NCBI GenBank assembly: GCA_030550235.1
Contig: JAUQPU010000001.1
Coordinates: forward strand, 317,068-381,067
Direction of reading: 5' to 3'
DNA length: 64,000 bases
Source of the DNA: Thermoproteota archaeon
GTDB taxonomy: Archaea; Thermoproteota; Nitrososphaeria_A; Caldarchaeales; Calditenuaceae
Position numbers and translations under genes: made by a program. Position 1 is the first letter of the stretch, and each line of letters begins with the position of its first letter. The notes beneath the pieces are model-generated. The model did no database searches. It was not told the origin of the DNA and saw only the letters and a program-made list of their open reading frames with translations. Below are positions 18,959-29,083 of this stretch, in pieces.

Positions 18959-19032
18959 AGCCCCGGGCGGGGTTTGAACCCGCGACCTGCCGCTTACAAG
19001 GCGGCCGCTCTACCTGGCTGAGCTACCGGGGC
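18959..19032 (-). tRNA. tRNA-Thr (TGT)
   Basis: Minus strand GCCCCGGTAGCTCAGCCAGGTAGAGCGGCCGCCTTGTAAGCGGCAGGTCGCGGGTTCAAACCCCGCCCGGGGC+T; complete cloverleaf, loop CTTGTAA, U73 discriminator. Confidence 0.95.
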
Positions 19033-19106
19033 TTCAGCCCATATTGAGATATTCCTCTATTTAGCCATCAAATTAAAGCTTACATAGTGATTAGGGGTTA
19101 AAATCC

Positions 19107-19688
19107 ATGGTGATTGAGGAGCTTTTCAGGAGCACTATTGTGCTCTTTGTGGTCGTAGATCCTCTCGGGAATCTGCCGATACTGGTTGAGCTGACGCGAG
19201 GCCTAGGCGCTGATGGACGTAGAAGAGCTTTTAACCTTGCTACGTTTGTGGGATCGATGTTACTACTCCTCTTTGCATTCGCGGGGCACCAGATTCTCAC
19301 GCTTTTCAATGTCTCGCTTCACAGCTTCAAGATAGCTGGCGGCATCCTATTCCTCTTTCTAGCCCTTCAGATCCTCGTCTATGGTGGTGAAAAGCTTTTG
19401 ACCAAGACGGGGGATGTGGGAGTATTTCCGATAGGTTTCCCACTCCTCGTGGGCCCCGGGGCCATCACAACTACAATGATAACAATAAACACGGCCGGGC
19501 AGCTGGTCGCGGTCCTCTCAGTGTTGATAGTGATGCTCGTCAGCTGGGTCATCCTCAGGAGGATAGAGAGCCTCTACCACTTTTTAGGGAAGGTAGGCGC
19601 CGACGTTATAGCCAGGGTCATGGCTATAATTATGGCTGCTATCGCGATAGAGTATATCCTATCAGGAGTCAGAGAGGCCCTCCAGTAA
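19107..19688 (+). CDS. MarC family integral membrane protein
   Basis: FVVVDPLGNLPILVELTRG...FPIGFPLLVGPGAITTTMI pattern. Confidence 0.93.
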   Translation: MVIEELFRSTIVLFVVVDPLGNLPILVELTRGLGADGRRRAFNLATFVGSMLLLLFAFAGHQILTLFNVSLHSFKIAGGILFLFLALQILVYGGEKLLTKTGDVGVFPIGFPLLVGPGAITTTMITINTAGQLVAVLSVLIVMLVSWVILRRIESLYHFLGKVGADVIARVMAIIMAAIAIEYILSGVREALQ

Positions 19689-19753
19689 ATAGTCGCTGTG
19701 AGATGCCGGGATTAGCCTTTAATATGAGAAAGGGTTTCTTTGAGAATGTAGAC

Positions 19754-19874
19754 CCCGGCGTAGCTCAGCCTGGTAGAGCATCCGGCTGTAGGGGCCGGCC
19801 ACCAGCCGCGCCTTTGCCAGCCTACTAGGCTAACAGAAACCGGAGGGCCGCAGGTTCAAATCCTGCCGCCGGGA
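19754..19874 (+). tRNA. tRNA-Tyr (GTA) with a 47-nt intron at 37/38 (intron 19792..19838)
   Basis: Acceptor CCCGGCG/CGCCGGG, T-arm GCAGGTTCAAATCCTGC, anticodon stem TCCGG/CCGGA; central BHB helix CTGT/ACAG with 3-nt bulges AGG and AAA cut as AG|G and AA|A. Confidence 0.93.
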
Positions 19875-19985
19875 CAGGATCCTCTACTCTGCCAAGCTTG
19901 ATGTCGAAAAGTTGTCTAGGGGGTATATGCTTGCATCTCCGGGGTGGGGGTTAAATAATTCAGTCTCCAATAATTATGGCTGGAC

Positions 19986-20414
19986 TTGGGGAACGGCGAG
20001 TTCGCGGCTAGGCAGCTGATTAAGGTTAGGAAGAGGTTCAGGTGGAGTCAGAGAGGCTATAAGGTTAGGATGCTCGGGCTTAAGGAAAAGTTTGACCCGC
20101 TGGAGGGAGCTCCTATGGCGAGGGGGATTGTGATAGAGAAGAAGGGGATAGAGTCTCGTCAGCCTAACAGCGCCGTTAGGAAGTGTGTCCGAGTCCAGCT
20201 TACTAAAAATGGCAAGGTTGTGACTGCCTTCTTGCCCGGGGATGGCGCCCTGAACGTGATCGACGAGCATGACGAGGTCATCATTCAAGGCATCGGCGGA
20301 ACCCTTGGAAAGAGCTACGGCGACCTACCCGGAGTCAGGTATGAGGTTGTCACTGTTAACGGCGTCCCCCTCAAGCTTCTTGTTTTGGGGAAGGTGAAGA
20401 AGCCGAGGCGCTAA
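19986..20414 (+). CDS. rps12: 30S ribosomal protein S12
   Basis: [62 protein letters not shown] start. Confidence 0.97.
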   Translation: MGNGEFAARQLIKVRKRFRWSQRGYKVRMLGLKEKFDPLEGAPMARGIVIEKKGIESRQPNSAVRKCVRVQLTKNGKVVTAFLPGDGALNVIDEHDEVIIQGIGGTLGKSYGDLPGVRYEVVTVNGVPLKLLVLGKVKKPRR

Positions 20415-23022
20415 TTCTCCAACGCCTATCAGCAACTACGGCCGATACGGCTATTGATACCAGTGATGCCAGTAGTATTGTGTATAGGCTAATAGGAACC
20501 CGCACCTTGGCTTCACCGGCGATAAGCTCGGCGGTGGACTCGAAAACCATCCACCTGGCCCTAACCTCCCCGGCGGCTGGGCTGACAGTGTCAAGCTTTG
20601 CAACCCCTCCCTGGTCTGAAATATTAACCGACTCCTTAACCCCATCTGGCCTGAGCGCTGAGACCTCATAGAAGGGGGCGGGCAGGCCAAACACGTCCAA
20701 AACCTTTACATCAACCTCATCCACTAACAGGCCAACTTTGTATGCCCCGGGTCCGCTGATGTATACTTGTGTCTCATTTTTAACATCTCGGCCCAACCAA
20801 TCGGCACTAAGTATGCTCAGCGAGCCAGCCGGCAACCAGATATACTCACCGCTCGGAAACCTGTAAATCCCCCCCAACTCATCCTTAAGTGTCAGGATTA
20901 CATCTAGCGGCTTTGGACCAGTAGTGAACACTATCTTGTAGAGCTTCCTGTACTCCGCAGTCAAGGTTAGGCTTCTATTAACAGTTAATGTAATCATCAT
21001 TGAGGGCGACTCCACAGTGCCGGTCCATCTTACGAACTCAAGAGCCTCATCCTCTCCTAAAGTGATTATGGAGGGTGTTTCGAGATACAAGACTTGATTA
21101 ACCGGCACCCAACTCACCCGCTCCCCACCCTCTATTGGCAGCTTCAAAACGATACTTGCCTCCTCTCTCCAATACAGTATTACGGTCTTTGGCCCATCTG
21201 CTAAGACACGCAACTTACCCCCTCCAGCCTCCCCCTCAGATGAGCCTAGGAAGACCACTCTCAGACCATCACCCAACTCAACTAACTCGGGGACGGTAAA
21301 CTCATAGGCGTCCCCACGCTTAACCCACGAGGATGTGGCATCGATCTTAATCGAGGACTCGACCTCTACAAGGTAGTATTTCTCGTATACTGCTGTCATG
21401 ACGACGGGTTGTGTAACTTTTATGACGAGTGTGAGGGTTCTCCCTAGTTGCGGGTCAAGCCAGCCCGCGAAAACTGACTTTGTCCTATTGTCCCAGACCA
21501 CTTCCGGAGGTATTGAGATTGTCATGGCGGCTCCCTCTTCTACCCAGCTCGTCTCGAATAACTCACCCTCCACACTATTCACTGTAACCAGAAACTGTCT
21601 GATCCATAGGGCTTTAAGGTGGAGCGGGCCTGTCAAGACAACCGAAATCAATGGCTGCGGTGTCGTTAGTGTGCCGTTGAATCCCTTGAGCGCCAGCCTG
21701 GTATCATAACCCAGGTAGACGTATTTGGGGTCTACAGTTATATTTACGCGAGTTCCCATCGGCCACCAACCCACGCCTTCTGGCTCACCATAATCAGTCA
21801 AGACCTCTACCAGGAATTCCTTCCTATAAACTGCTAAGATGTTGACAGGCTTGTCAACCACAACCTCGAAGACCCTACTTGTAGTGTTTATAGTCCCCCT
21901 CCACTCTACGAAGACAAGTCTCACGTCGTCTGAGAGATAGCTTATCTCGGACGCGTTTATCATTATCTTAACTCCCCGCCTAAACCAACTGTCTATAGAG
22001 TGGTCGAGGCTATTCTCTATGAGGACTCTATATTCAACATCGTATATAGCGACATAGTCAACATGTCCTGTCGGCTTCACGATTATTGAGGAGTTTGTGG
22101 AGATGATCTGACCTGAGCCCTTGACGCTCCAGCCGGTGAAGACGTATCTCTCCCACCCAATCCTCTCGCCATTGACCAAAGGGTTTACATTCAGGGTGAT
22201 GCTCTGCCCCGCCGTGATGGTTATCGTCTGGTAGAGGACCTCCGAAGAGCCCAGTTGGAGGTATATTCTGACCCTAAGTCTGACGGGCTCACCGTTACTA
22301 CTTATGAGCTGTAGATATTGTATCTCGGAAGGTAGGGAGACGGAGTCTGGTGGGCGCTTGAAGTATCCAGCATCCATCCATGAATAGATCACCGCCAGAG
22401 CATAGAGGTTGAGCGTAGAGGGCCTAGAGCCTAAGACAAGGTATTCATACATTAAGTCCTTTGAGTTGGGCGTATGTCCTAGCCCCAAGGCGTGACCAAA
22501 CTCATGCATTCCCACCACTAGCGCATACTCTTCACGATCGTTGATACACTCTAATGATAGTTGAACGGTCGCTCTCCTAATCTCTCCATTGTATCCGTTT
22601 ACGTATGTGACCCCGCATATCCTCTCGCCTAGGCTTGGAACGTATTGTATGACTATATCGCCAGAGGTGCCGTTCACTCCCTGAACCAGCTTTACAAGCT
22701 CGAGCCTTGATAGATACTCATAACTATAAAGAGTAGTAAAAGTCTCGATGGCTCTCTTCCACATGTCGATAGCCCTACCCGCCCAGCTCGTGAAGCGCTC
22801 ATCCTCAATTGGAACTATGAGAATTCTAAGGGTTGCCTTCCCCCAAGCCCCTATAACCTCGATGTTATCTTCGCTTGTTAAAGCGTACTGGTGCTGAAGG
22901 TCTGATACGATATCGTCATGGTATAAGGTGCTGTAGAGCTTTTGAGCCGTGGGAGGCTCTGAAATCTCGATAAGCCCGAATACTAGGAGGATTGTGAATA
23001 GACAGCTTATCCCTCTGTGCAT
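20371..23022 (-). CDS. Secreted matrixin-like zinc metalloprotease with tandem beta repeats and C-terminal TM anchor
   Basis: Signal peptide; [15 protein letters not shown] (HExxHxxGxxH); about five 70-75 aa repeats ending in xxYRK/YEK/WR; C-terminal [31 protein letters not shown]. Confidence 0.82.
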   Translation of the reverse strand: MHRGISCLFTILLVFGLIEISEPPTAQKLYSTLYHDDIVSDLQHQYALTSEDNIEVIGAWGKATLRILIVPIEDERFTSWAGRAIDMWKRAIETFTTLYSYEYLSRLELVKLVQGVNGTSGDIVIQYVPSLGERICGVTYVNGYNGEIRRATVQLSLECINDREEYALVVGMHEFGHALGLGHTPNSKDLMYEYLVLGSRPSTLNLYALAVIYSWMDAGYFKRPPDSVSLPSEIQYLQLISSNGEPVRLRVRIYLQLGSSEVLYQTITITAGQSITLNVNPLVNGERIGWERYVFTGWSVKGSGQIISTNSSIIVKPTGHVDYVAIYDVEYRVLIENSLDHSIDSWFRRGVKIMINASEISYLSDDVRLVFVEWRGTINTTSRVFEVVVDKPVNILAVYRKEFLVEVLTDYGEPEGVGWWPMGTRVNITVDPKYVYLGYDTRLALKGFNGTLTTPQPLISVVLTGPLHLKALWIRQFLVTVNSVEGELFETSWVEEGAAMTISIPPEVVWDNRTKSVFAGWLDPQLGRTLTLVIKVTQPVVMTAVYEKYYLVEVESSIKIDATSSWVKRGDAYEFTVPELVELGDGLRVVFLGSSEGEAGGGKLRVLADGPKTVILYWREEASIVLKLPIEGGERVSWVPVNQVLYLETPSIITLGEDEALEFVRWTGTVESPSMMITLTVNRSLTLTAEYRKLYKIVFTTGPKPLDVILTLKDELGGIYRFPSGEYIWLPAGSLSILSADWLGRDVKNETQVYISGPGAYKVGLLVDEVDVKVLDVFGLPAPFYEVSALRPDGVKESVNISDQGGVAKLDTVSPAAGEVRARWMVFESTAELIAGEAKVRVPISLYTILLASLVSIAVSAVVADRRWRISASASSPSPKQEA

Positions 23023-23120
23023 CGGAGCTAGGAGGTCTTATGCGCAGCGGTATATATTTCTTTGACCAGTAATCGAGTCTTCCTAGATAATCCAGGCCTT
23101 TTCTCCTAAGGTATTAATGA

Positions 23121-23645
23121 CTAATCTATCACGGTTTGGAAGGCTTTTTTGACGAACTCTATTCCTTCCTCGCGTGTGAGCCGGTGGCGTCTGCTGATTT
23201 GAGACCTCTTTAAGCGTCTAACGGCGACTCTCACGCCGGGCCTCGATAAATGAACTATAACGTCCATCCCGATTATTCCTAGCTCAGGGTCGTATCTTGT
23301 CCCCGGGAATTCCAGATGCTCCTTTATCCCGAATGCGAAGTTTCCGTAATCGTCGAAATTCTCGCTAGAAAGTTTGTTACCCACTGCAGCCAAGGCTTTC
23401 TGTAGGAATTCCTCTCCCCTCTTACCCCTGAGGGTCACTAATGCTGCTATAGGCTCACCTCTCCTTATACCAAATCCTCTAATAGTCTTTTTCGCCTTCC
23501 TGATCGATGGCTTTTGGCCCGTTAGCATCTGGAGAATTTTCACTGCCTTCTCCAGCTTGACACCGCCTTCTCCTACAGATGAGTTTACAACCACCTTACT
23601 AACCCTTATTCTACGCATTGGGTTCTCTAGTATAACGTTATCCAT
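23121..23645 (-). CDS. rpl5: 50S ribosomal protein L5
   Basis: KAVKILQMLTGQKPSIRKAKKTIRGFGIRRGEPIAALVTLRG. Confidence 0.96.
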   Translation of the reverse strand: MDNVILENPMRRIRVSKVVVNSSVGEGGVKLEKAVKILQMLTGQKPSIRKAKKTIRGFGIRRGEPIAALVTLRGKRGEEFLQKALAAVGNKLSSENFDDYGNFAFGIKEHLEFPGTRYDPELGIIGMDVIVHLSRPGVRVAVRRLKRSQISRRHRLTREEGIEFVKKAFQTVID

Positions 23646-24358
23646 GGCTTATCCTCACCTACAGGCATAAAGTAGTCGAGGATAGTTGTTACCCTGCCAA
23701 TGCTAGACTCTATCACTGCGTGTCTCTTGGCAGGGTACCTCCTCTCAACTTCCATTGAAATGAGCTTACCATGAAGCCCCATCCTAGATCCAGCGGTGAT
23801 TAGGCAATAGGAGCCCTCGACCCTCTTGAAGACTGTCCGCACGGTCTTGCTTGGAAGTTCTATTAAGAATGTGTCGCCCACACTAATAGAGTGGACCTCA
23901 GGGCTGTTGGGGGGGAACTGTAGGTTACGTCCATCGTGTAAAGTGAACTGGATGCTACCGCCATCTACGTGTTGTTTACGCTTCACCTGGCATGGCTTAA
24001 TCTTCGCCTCATCCTCACTAATCTCTAGGAGTTCAAGACCTCTCCTGAACCGTGGAACGACTCGATAATTCTTATTTGTCGAGGGGATTGAGACTATATC
24101 CATCAGACCAATAGCGAATCTGGCTTCTCTGACAACCTCTCCGTCGACTAGAACCTTACCGAGACGGATAATTTTCTTCGCCTCAATATAAGTTGTAGCC
24201 AGACCCATTATGTCCCTTAACACAACAGCGAGAGGTAATGACATGTTTAGAGGATGTCTCCCTGGCTTTGGTCTAGGGACAAACTTATACCCCTTCCGTG
24301 GGATTTTGTAGGTGCTTGGAGCCGCTAACCTCTTCAGGTGCATACTCTCACCCCTCAC
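23627..24358 (-). CDS. rps4e: 30S ribosomal protein S4e
   Basis: MHLKRLAAPSTYKIPRKGYKFVPRPKPGRHPLNMSLPLAVVLRDIMGLA. Confidence 0.96.
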   Translation of the reverse strand: MRGESMHLKRLAAPSTYKIPRKGYKFVPRPKPGRHPLNMSLPLAVVLRDIMGLATTYIEAKKIIRLGKVLVDGEVVREARFAIGLMDIVSIPSTNKNYRVVPRFRRGLELLEISEDEAKIKPCQVKRKQHVDGGSIQFTLHDGRNLQFPPNSPEVHSISVGDTFLIELPSKTVRTVFKRVEGSYCLITAGSRMGLHGKLISMEVERRYPAKRHAVIESSIGRVTTILDYFMPVGEDKPWITLY

Positions 24359-24716
24359 CCAGCTTCACTTTCCTTAACCTGTCATCAAGGTTCAGAGTAA
24401 CTATCATGGTATTTGAGACATGGACTGGAATGTCCACTACCCTTCCATCAGCACGCTTTCTCGTAAGCCCCTCGATATACACTCGCTGATCCTTCCTGTT
24501 GACCCTTTTAACCTTTCCCTGAACGCCACTATACTCGCCACGTAAAACCTTAACGGTATCCCCAACCCTAACTGGGAGAGATCTTCTCCCATATTTTGTC
24601 CTGAGTTCGGGGCTGAGGTGGGCCGACATTAGTTTAGGTAGCCGGTGTTTAGGAGCATTACGCAGGATAAGCCTCTGACGTGACGGATCCTTCGAGGGGG
24701 AAACTTGCTTCATCAT
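24348..24716 (-). CDS. rpl24: 50S ribosomal protein L24
   Basis: LPVRVGDTVKVLRGEYSGVQGKVKRVNRKDQRVYIEGLTRKRADG (KOW). Confidence 0.95.
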   Translation of the reverse strand: MMKQVSPSKDPSRQRLILRNAPKHRLPKLMSAHLSPELRTKYGRRSLPVRVGDTVKVLRGEYSGVQGKVKRVNRKDQRVYIEGLTRKRADGRVVDIPVHVSNTMIVTLNLDDRLRKVKLGEG

Positions 24717-24723
24717 TCCACCA

Positions 24724-25167
24724 TCACACTATTATGGAGGCGATGTTCGCTATCTTCGACCACCTCTCCGCTGCTTCGCGAGCCACTGGGCCCTTAATCT
24801 CAGAGCCCTTAACATCGCCCTCAGGAGTGACTAGGACCGCCGCCGTGTCCTCGAAGGCAATCCAAGTACCATCGGGCCTCCTATACGGCTTCTTCTGCCT
24901 AATAATGACGGCGTGCATGACCTTCTTCCTCAAGTCAATAGGCCCTTTCTTCACAGTGACCGCAACTAGGTCACCAACCCCTGCCGCAGGCTGCCTCCTT
25001 AGCCTTTGTTTAAGACCAATCACCTGTATGACCTTGAGCACCTGTGCACCCGTGTTATCCGCGCATAAAAGATAAGCGCCCTTATTGATTGTCCTTGGTA
25101 TGTTTGGTCTCCGAAGTAGGATGCCGACCTCAGCAACAGCCCTGGACCTCTTCGACACGTCACCCAC
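24724..25167 (-). CDS. rpl14: 50S ribosomal protein L14
   Basis: [22 protein letters not shown]...[44 protein letters not shown]. Confidence 0.96.
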   Translation of the reverse strand: MGDVSKRSRAVAEVGILLRRPNIPRTINKGAYLLCADNTGAQVLKVIQVIGLKQRLRRQPAAGVGDLVAVTVKKGPIDLRKKVMHAVIIRQKKPYRRPDGTWIAFEDTAAVLVTPEGDVKGSEIKGPVAREAAERWSKIANIASIIV

Positions 25168-25510
25168 CTCTCCCTAGATTTTCGATAACAACAAAGCTAA
25201 TGGTCTTTGATATAGGTCTAGTCTCAGCTATCCTCACAGTATCTCCCACCTCCACGCCTATACAAGGTGGAAGATGGGCGGAAATCCTCGACCTTCTCCT
25301 CATATATCTCTTATACTTCTTGACATATTGGGTAGTGGTCCTCTCCACGACGATAGCCCCGCGCATAAGCTTCTTATGAACCCTGCCAGTAAGTATGATG
25401 CCCCGCACCCGCAGAGAGCCGTGGAATGGACAGTTTTCATCCTCGCACACATCTACTGGTGGACGGACATTGATGCCTATGTTAGCAACCTGTGTTCTCG
25501 ACATTCCCAA
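25160..25510 (-). CDS. rps17: 30S ribosomal protein S17
   Basis: [87 protein letters not shown]. Confidence 0.96.
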   Translation of the reverse strand: MGMSRTQVANIGINVRPPVDVCEDENCPFHGSLRVRGIILTGRVHKKLMRGAIVVERTTTQYVKKYKRYMRRRSRISAHLPPCIGVEVGDTVRIAETRPISKTISFVVIENLGRGG

Positions 25511-25561
25511 TCGGCCAGCCTGTATAATCTATGCCGAGACACGTTTTAATAAGGATAAACA

Positions 25562-25855
25562 CTAGCTGAGGCGCCCCTGTCTCAAGCGTTTCTGCCAATT
25601 ATGCCTGACCCGTTTAAGAGTCTGGGAAGGGCTGCCAACCAGCTCATCCCCGTCAGCCACCATCTTCACCCCATCACTCAGAATCTCGAATATGTGGCCC
25701 TTCTTCGGAAGCCTCTTCAGCCCTCCTGTTGTGCGGATTAGAACCGTATTTTCAGTCTCTCCTACTATGAGATCACTCAACTTCACGCCATCTGACTTCC
25801 TAGTTACAATGCAGTGGTATCCAACAAGCGAGACTACTCGATTATTTCTTCTCAA
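25562..25855 (-). CDS. rnp1: Ribonuclease P protein component 1 (Rpp29/Pop4)
   Basis: LVGYHCIVTRKSDGVKLSDLIVGETENTVLIRTTGGLKRLPKKGHIFEI; conserved position in the ribosomal operon. Confidence 0.9.
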   Translation of the reverse strand: MRRNNRVVSLVGYHCIVTRKSDGVKLSDLIVGETENTVLIRTTGGLKRLPKKGHIFEILSDGVKMVADGDELVGSPSQTLKRVRHNWQKRLRQGRLS

Positions 25856-26054
25856 GCTCCTTTTCCTTCAGTATAGTTGATATCCTAGCTATCCTTCGCT
25901 TAAGATTACGAATACTTGCGGTGTTCTCACCCTGGCCGGCCATCGAGAGTTTTATTATGAGGTTACGTAGCTCTATCCGCGCAGTGTCAAGCTCTGCTCG
26001 AAGCTCATCTACGCTTTTTTCCCTAAGCTCTCTAACTTCCCTAACCATCTTCAC
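25842..26054 (-). CDS. rpl29: 50S ribosomal protein L29
   Basis: VRELREKSVDELRAELDTARIELRNLIIKLSMAGQGENTASIRNLKRRIARISTIL. Confidence 0.93.
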   Translation of the reverse strand: MKMVREVRELREKSVDELRAELDTARIELRNLIIKLSMAGQGENTASIRNLKRRIARISTILKEKELEKK

Positions 26055-26683
26055 TCCTCTCCAGAGCCCTCTGCCTTCTTCTTCACCGTGACTGATACCT
26101 GCTCAGGCAAGGGCGCGTTAGGAGGATAAATCTTCACTTTCACCCCATATATCCCCGTAGCCAGCTGGATATGGGCTATACCGACCTTTACATACTTCAC
26201 GAACTCGCCAGACTTAGGCATCAACCCAGCCGTGAACTTCTCCGACCTCGACCGCGCCGAGGTTAGCTTACCAGATATCACTATCTCAGCGCCTGTCGCT
26301 CCCGCATCCATTATCCTCCGCAAAGCCCAGAATGCAACTCTCCTCCACCTGACACCACTCGCAACAGCCTGCGCAATCCTCTGCGCCATAACCTCCGGAT
26401 TCAGCTCGGGGACCTCAATCTCCGAGACAGAAATCTGGACATTTTCAAGGCCAAACCTCCTTTCAACCTCCTCTTGAAGAGATTTTATCGTCCTTCCGCG
26501 CGTCCCAATGACAATCCCGGGCTTCATGCAATAGATTATAATGTTTGTTCCTATTGGTGACGTTGTTATGGATATATCTCCTATGAGAGCATCTTTTATA
26601 CGATTCTTAATAAACTCGACTAGTTCCCCTCTCTTGATGTTCTTCTGAAGCATCTTGGTTACGGTAGTCACCAATCTAACCAT
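26051..26683 (-). CDS. rps3: 30S ribosomal protein S3
   Basis: KH domain VIGTRGRTIKSLQEEVERRFGLENVQISVSEIEVPELNPEVMAQRIAQAVASGVRWRRVAFWALRRIMDAGATGAEIVISGKL. Confidence 0.96.
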   Translation of the reverse strand: MVRLVTTVTKMLQKNIKRGELVEFIKNRIKDALIGDISITTSPIGTNIIIYCMKPGIVIGTRGRTIKSLQEEVERRFGLENVQISVSEIEVPELNPEVMAQRIAQAVASGVRWRRVAFWALRRIMDAGATGAEIVISGKLTSARSRSEKFTAGLMPKSGEFVKYVKVGIAHIQLATGIYGVKVKIYPPNAPLPEQVSVTVKKKAEGSGEE

Positions 26684-26729
26684 TCTGGCAGCCTGAACTC
26701 TATTTAAAGATTGGTCTACTCAAACAAGC

Positions 26730-27188
26730 CTAGGAGACCACTGCAGCTACGACCTCTATATGTACGAGTGTCTTGTTGTGGGGCGAGGCTCTGCCGAAGG
26801 CTCTCGGGAAGAACTTCTTTACCACTCGCCCCTTATGCGCCTCGGCATGCACAACTACCAGCTTATCTGTGTCAAGACCCTTGAACTCCGCGTTTGCCTC
26901 CAGCGAATCTAGAAGTTTGAGCATGTGTTTAGCAACCTTGACTGGGTACCCCCCTGGGCCCCTGGTCTGTGAGTGGTGTGCCCGTAGCTTCCGATAACGG
27001 CGATACGGTATCATCCGCCGTTTCTCTACCACATCCTCTAGAAGCCTCCTAGCCTCCTCAATCTTCATGCCCTTAATCGCTGCACATGCCTCTCTACTCC
27101 ACTTGGGTGATAGGTCAACCTCTCTGAGGGAGGCTCTAACCGAGCTGGCTGGATCCAGCCCCTTGACAGCATATCTCCAGTGTGGCAT
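26730..27188 (-). CDS. rpl22: 50S ribosomal protein L22
   Basis: RASLREVDLSPKWSREACAAIKGMKIEEARRLLEDVVEKRRMIPYRRYRK...GRVVKKFFPRAFGRASPHNKTLVHIEVV. Confidence 0.95.
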   Translation of the reverse strand: MPHWRYAVKGLDPASSVRASLREVDLSPKWSREACAAIKGMKIEEARRLLEDVVEKRRMIPYRRYRKLRAHHSQTRGPGGYPVKVAKHMLKLLDSLEANAEFKGLDTDKLVVVHAEAHKGRVVKKFFPRAFGRASPHNKTLVHIEVVAAVVS

Positions 27189-27247
27189 CTTCTGGTAATC
27201 CCATTTTGTGGAGCAATATAAAAATTGTACTTTTTCCTATCTAGGAA

Positions 27248-28141
27248 TTGTTGAGGGAGGAGCTGAAGAAGTATGTCCTCGACGAATATAACGATTATAT
27301 CACGTATAAGTCTCTCGCCGAAATGGAAAACGACGAAGTGCGGCGAAGGATACTGTCTAACCTCTCTACAAAGGAATATGAGCACTACACGTTTTGGCTA
27401 CAGCTTTCAGGGTATAAGCCTAATCCTCCCTCTAGAATCAGAATAAGGCTGATAATGATGTTTAGGCGTCTACTTGGGCTTGTCTTCATAGCGAGGCTTC
27501 TAGAAAGGCATGAAAGATCAGTTATCAAGTGGTATCGCGAACTCTACACTATCCTACCGGCAAAAGAGAGGGAGACGCTCTTTCACATAATTAGGGAGGA
27601 AGAGGAGCATGAGAAGATGCTTATAGGAGAGATTGAGGAAACTATTGTGAAGTATCTAGGTTATATTGTTTTGGGCCTTGCTGATGCCATAATCGAGATA
27701 AGTGGTGTTCATGCAGGTTTCCTAGGAGCTACAAGTGTAACTCTATTAGCAGGGGTAGCTGGGCTTGTAGTTGGTTTCGCCGCATCCATATCAATGGCAG
27801 TAGCAGCGTATCTTCAAGCTAAGCAAGCTCCGACGATTGTCCCACTCAAGGCAGCAATACTAACAGGAATAACATACATCTTAACCGTAATCCTTCAGGC
27901 TCTACCATTTTTCCTGACAACAGACATACTTAACGCATTCGCAGTCTCCATAATTATCTCAATCACACTCTTAGCCGGATTTACATATTATGGAGCAGTT
28001 ATCAGGGACATAGACTCACGTAGGGAAATCGCCACAAATATAGCGTTAACATTAGGGACGGCTACAGCGACGTATGTCTTCGGAGATTTACTATCAAGTT
28101 GGTTGGGGATAAAATCGTTTTATGGAGGAATACATGGCTAA
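27248..28141 (+). CDS. Rubrerythrin/ferritin-like domain fused to VIT1/CCC1 membrane transporter domain (MbfA-like)
   Basis: N-terminal KEYEHYTFWL and REEEEHEKML (ExxH) motifs; C-terminal VLGLADAIIEISGVHAGFLGATSVTLLAGVAGLVVGFAASISMAVAAYLQAK. Confidence 0.87.
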   Translation: MLREELKKYVLDEYNDYITYKSLAEMENDEVRRRILSNLSTKEYEHYTFWLQLSGYKPNPPSRIRIRLIMMFRRLLGLVFIARLLERHERSVIKWYRELYTILPAKERETLFHIIREEEEHEKMLIGEIEETIVKYLGYIVLGLADAIIEISGVHAGFLGATSVTLLAGVAGLVVGFAASISMAVAAYLQAKQAPTIVPLKAAILTGITYILTVILQALPFFLTTDILNAFAVSIIISITLLAGFTYYGAVIRDIDSRREIATNIALTLGTATATYVFGDLLSSWLGIKSFYGGIHG

Positions 28142-28153
28142 AATAAATCACGC

Positions 28154-28996
28154 CTATTTGGTCCCGTAGGAGTCTATCTCTATTCGGCTTCTTTCTACCC
28201 CGCCTTTCTCCAGCTTTTGCATCATGCCATCCTGCCCCATCTGTCTATCACCTGCAATAAACCTCGCACCACCGCAAATCCCATACCAGGCTTCCTTCCA
28301 ATTCTCCACGCGCGAGGCGATATCGTTAAATTCAAGCCTCCTCGCAAATAGAAAATCTATCCTTTCTTTCAGTTCATCCTTCAAGTCATAGACCACTTCA
28401 TAGAGTTCAGGTTTTGAGATCTCATGTTCCCTTGTAAAATTGAGGAGGAGTCTTAGTTTGGGATACCCCTCAAGCAGTTTGGGCAGTAGTCGGCGGTAAA
28501 TTAAGTCTAGGCGCGTCCGGTTAACATAGAATAGCCAGATATCGACGTCTAGCCCCGTGTCTATGGCGTATTCTATAAAGCAGCGGAAGGGGACTATCCC
28601 ACTCGAGGCGGCTAGGAACACCAGCGTATCGAGCTTCTTCTCCTCAATCATTTTTAGGGGTTTGCTGAGAAAACGTCCATAAGGCCCTTCGACGACATAT
28701 TGGTCTCCCACCTTAGCTTGGGCCAAAAAATAGGGTGCGAACTGCCCATGCTCGCTTTTAATCGTCAGCTCCATGTATTCTCTCCTTGTGGGTGATGAGG
28801 CTATAGAATAGAGCCTGAAGTCGTTTTTCTTTAAGGGTGTGTCAAAGTAGAGCTTTACATCTTGTCCTGGCTTGTAGGGGAAAATCTCTTGGTTTAAGGC
28901 GCTCACGAACCTATACGTCTTGCATTCATCAGTCTCTTCTCTTATATCTACAACCGACATAACTAGCCGGGTAGTCTTTAGTGAGACCTCCGACAA
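28154..28996 (-). CDS. FAD/NAD(P)-binding ferredoxin reductase-type oxidoreductase
   Basis: FRLYSIASSPT (FAD motif), GPYGRFL, FLAASSGIVPF, YGICGGARFI. Confidence 0.85.
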   Translation of the reverse strand: MSEVSLKTTRLVMSVVDIREETDECKTYRFVSALNQEIFPYKPGQDVKLYFDTPLKKNDFRLYSIASSPTRREYMELTIKSEHGQFAPYFLAQAKVGDQYVVEGPYGRFLSKPLKMIEEKKLDTLVFLAASSGIVPFRCFIEYAIDTGLDVDIWLFYVNRTRLDLIYRRLLPKLLEGYPKLRLLLNFTREHEISKPELYEVVYDLKDELKERIDFLFARRLEFNDIASRVENWKEAWYGICGGARFIAGDRQMGQDGMMQKLEKGGVERSRIEIDSYGTK

Positions 28997-29083
28997 TCCA
29001 AAGAAAACAGGCCACGCTCTTATATTACCTATTCACTAAGTTTAGCCGGGAAATATTTTTGAATAGCCGGTAAAATTACCCAT

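Noticed and set aside
19976-20000. ATG at 19976 just upstream of rps12 in a frame needing a +1 shift (GGGG run), superficially like aRF1
   Set aside because: A TTG at 19986 gives a plausible S12 N-terminus and TTG starts are common here, so no recoding is needed. It is a reminder that G-run indels are a possible artefact for aRF1.
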